64,000 bases of DNA from an uncultured Coprococcus sp. (GTDB lineage: Bacteria; Bacillota; Clostridia; Lachnospirales; Lachnospiraceae). The stretch lies in NCBI GenBank assembly GCA_947626675.1, contig CANQTC010000004.1:62001-126000 (forward strand). Direction: 5' to 3'. The translations under genes were made by a program, and so were the position numbers. This document shows, piece after piece, positions 62,716-64,000 of the stretch. The number at the start of each line of letters is the position of its first letter. Position 1 is the first letter of the stretch. The notes under the pieces were generated by a model that was given only the letters and a program-made list of their open reading frames with translations, searched no databases and was not told where the DNA came from.

Positions 62716-64000
62716 TTACTTTGGAGCAGATATAAGCCGGTTTTTCATTGTATACTCTATGCTTAATGTTTTCGTTGTCTTCATTTTGTCAAATAGAACA
62801 CACAATCTTTTATCATCCACAGAAGTGATGGTTCCAACACCATACCTTTTGTGGATGATTTTATTTCCTTCTTTGAGTATCTCTCTGTCTACTATCATTT
62901 CCGTTACAAATCTTGAAACATTTGCGCTCTTTCCATACATCATTGCAGGCGTGTATATATATAATCCATATCTTGCCCGCGTTACCGCAACATAAAACAT
63001 ACGCCGCTCTTCCTCAATATCATTCTCCTTAAGCGATTTTTTATGCGGTGTCACGCCTTCCACAGCATTCAGCACAAATACCTGACTGAATTCAAGACCT
63101 TTCGCGCCATGCATTGTAGACAGTGTTACCGCATCCTTTATCATTCCCCGCTGCTTTATCTGTTCCTTGAGCAGTTCTCCGTAACCTTTTATATATTCAA
63201 ACCACTCATCATACGACTGAAATTCCCTTGCACTATCTGTAATTTCTTCCAGAATATCCATATAATCACTTACATCTACGCCCCTGTAATCTGCATATTC
63301 TTTGATATAATCATCATATCCGCAGGCATGTCTGATATAATGAACAGCGGTATAGGGTTTTAAATTGGCGATGCGTTTTATATCATTTTCAAATACATTG
63401 ATATTATTTTGTATCCGCTGTTTATCTTTATAATATTCCCGCAGTTCGTCAAAATCTACTTCCGCTTTCATAAAGGCATCTCTGCTGATATATCTGTTTG
63501 GTCTGTTTATCACAGACAAAATCCTTCCGCGTTTTCTGTCTCCTAAAGCAATATGAATGTAATCAAATATATTCAGTGCTATAAAATGGGTGAAAACATT
63601 CGGAACAGCTTCTTTTATTTTAAAAGGAATTCCAAGTTCTGCAAATTTTGATGCAAGCGCCCTCGCTTCTGTATTTGTTCTGAACAAAACAGCAATCTGT
63701 GAAAATGGGATTCCTTTTTTACCCATATCGATAATACGGGCTGTCAAATCTTCATGCTCCTGTCTTTGACTGTCTACGGGTATTACATGGATGCGTTCAT
63801 TTCTGCCCTCGAATGCAGACACAATTTTCTTATGAAATCTATTTTTATTATTGCGTATGATTCTATTTGCACATGTAACAATATCGTGACTGCATCTGTA
63901 ATTTGTATTCAGACATACCATTTCCATTTCACTGTAATCTCTTGTAAATTCTTTCATAATATCCGGACTGGCGCCCCTGAAACTATATACGGACTGGTCA
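62716..64000 (-). CDS. UvrD/PcrA-type DNA helicase, N-terminal part beyond the window
   Basis: The frame is open from the stop at 62716 to the window edge, 427 codons; the ATP-binding half lies outside. Visible: motif III DQSVYSFRGASP at the edge, motif IV CLNTNYRCSHDI, motif V STMHGAKGLEFSQVFVLNAV and motif VI RRMFYVAVTRARYGLYIY. The C-terminal domain (IIHKRYGVGTITSVDDKRL) resembles the Tudor-like end of PcrA/UvrD. It is an SF1A 3'-5' helicase for DNA repair; a more specific name cannot be supported. The internal ATG at 63957 is not the start. Confidence 0.92.
   Translation of the reverse strand, partial: DQSVYSFRGASPDIMKEFTRDYSEMEMVCLNTNYRCSHDIVTCANRIIRNNKNRFHKKIVSAFEGRNERIHVIPVDSQRQEHEDLTARIIDMGKKGIPFSQIAVLFRTNTEARALASKFAELGIPFKIKEAVPNVFTHFIALNIFDYIHIALGDRKRGRILSVINRPNRYISRDAFMKAEVDFDELREYYKDKQRIQNNINVFENDIKRIANLKPYTAVHYIRHACGYDDYIKEYADYRGVDVSDYMDILEEITDSAREFQSYDEWFEYIKGYGELLKEQIKQRGMIKDAVTLSTMHGAKGLEFSQVFVLNAVEGVTPHKKSLKENDIEEERRMFYVAVTRARYGLYIYTPAMMYGKSANVSRFVTEMIVDREILKEGNKIIHKRYGVGTITSVDDKRLCVLFDKMKTTKTLSIEYTMKNRLISAPK

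Noticed and set aside
63957-64000. Helicase gene starting at the ATG at 63957
   Set aside because: The frame continues upstream to the window edge with the helicase motif DQSVYSFRGA, so this ATG is internal.

Overview
The window is chromosomal DNA of a low-GC, Gram-positive anaerobe of the Clostridia, most likely a Lachnospiraceae. The reasons are the rimP-nusA-ylxR-ylxQ-infB-rbfA-nrnA-truB-ribF order, a PolC-type replicase directly behind the MEP-isoprenoid genes ispG and dxr, a SleC-type spore-cortex lytic protein, a meso-DAP-type MurE, RqcH, and BspA/Big_2 surface proteins. The genus and species are inference only. Most genes lie on the minus strand.

Layout from left to right. 1-4047 is the visible 1349 codons of a large secreted RTX-repeat protein whose C-terminus lies outside the window. 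4076-7574 is a tandem array of four 275-residue paralogs, unit about 890 bp, oriented toward the RTX gene. 7677-16088 is the translation/transcription operon rimP to ribF; it has a consensus promoter, a leader hairpin that looks like an attenuator, and several non-ATG starts, including a probable ATT start for rimP. 16144-20457 holds a secreted transglutaminase/leucine-rich/Big_2 protein, a precorrin-2 dehydrogenase and a SleC-like protein. 20550-20737 is a tRNA-Glu(CTC) unit. 20786-32121 is the operon pyrH-frr-uppS-cdsA-dxr-rseP-ispG-polC plus a small coiled-coil gene. 32143-36702 holds an LCP protein, a HAD phosphatase, an RlmH pair and an Na+/solute symporter. 36937-38993 is an Na+/phosphate transporter with a PhoU tail. 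39020-44139 is an ABC transporter with its two-component system. 44167-58912 is a 14-gene run, yicC-gmk-rpoZ-murE-priA-def-fmt-rsmB-rlmN-prpC-prkC-rsgA-rpe-thiN. 58927-64000 holds rqcH, glgA, a DUF1292 gene and a partial UvrD-type helicase.

The most unusual observation is the RlmH locus at 34405-35254. Two convergent RlmH homologues overlap tail to tail by 17 bp. The minus-strand protein keeps the SAM-binding glycine motif but has lost the conserved C-terminal EQxYRA...YHK tail. The plus-strand protein has a perfect tail but a degraded SAM pocket. RlmH works as a dimer with a composite active site, so this looks like a two-gene, possibly obligate heterodimeric, RlmH. The second region to follow up is the four-copy array beside the RTX protein. 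The RTX protein has a Sec signal and an N-terminal patch resembling a PD-(D/E)xK nuclease, so an effector plus amplified accessory or immunity proteins is possible but unproven.

All calls come from reading the sequence and remembered family motifs. No database search, structure prediction or RNA folding was run.
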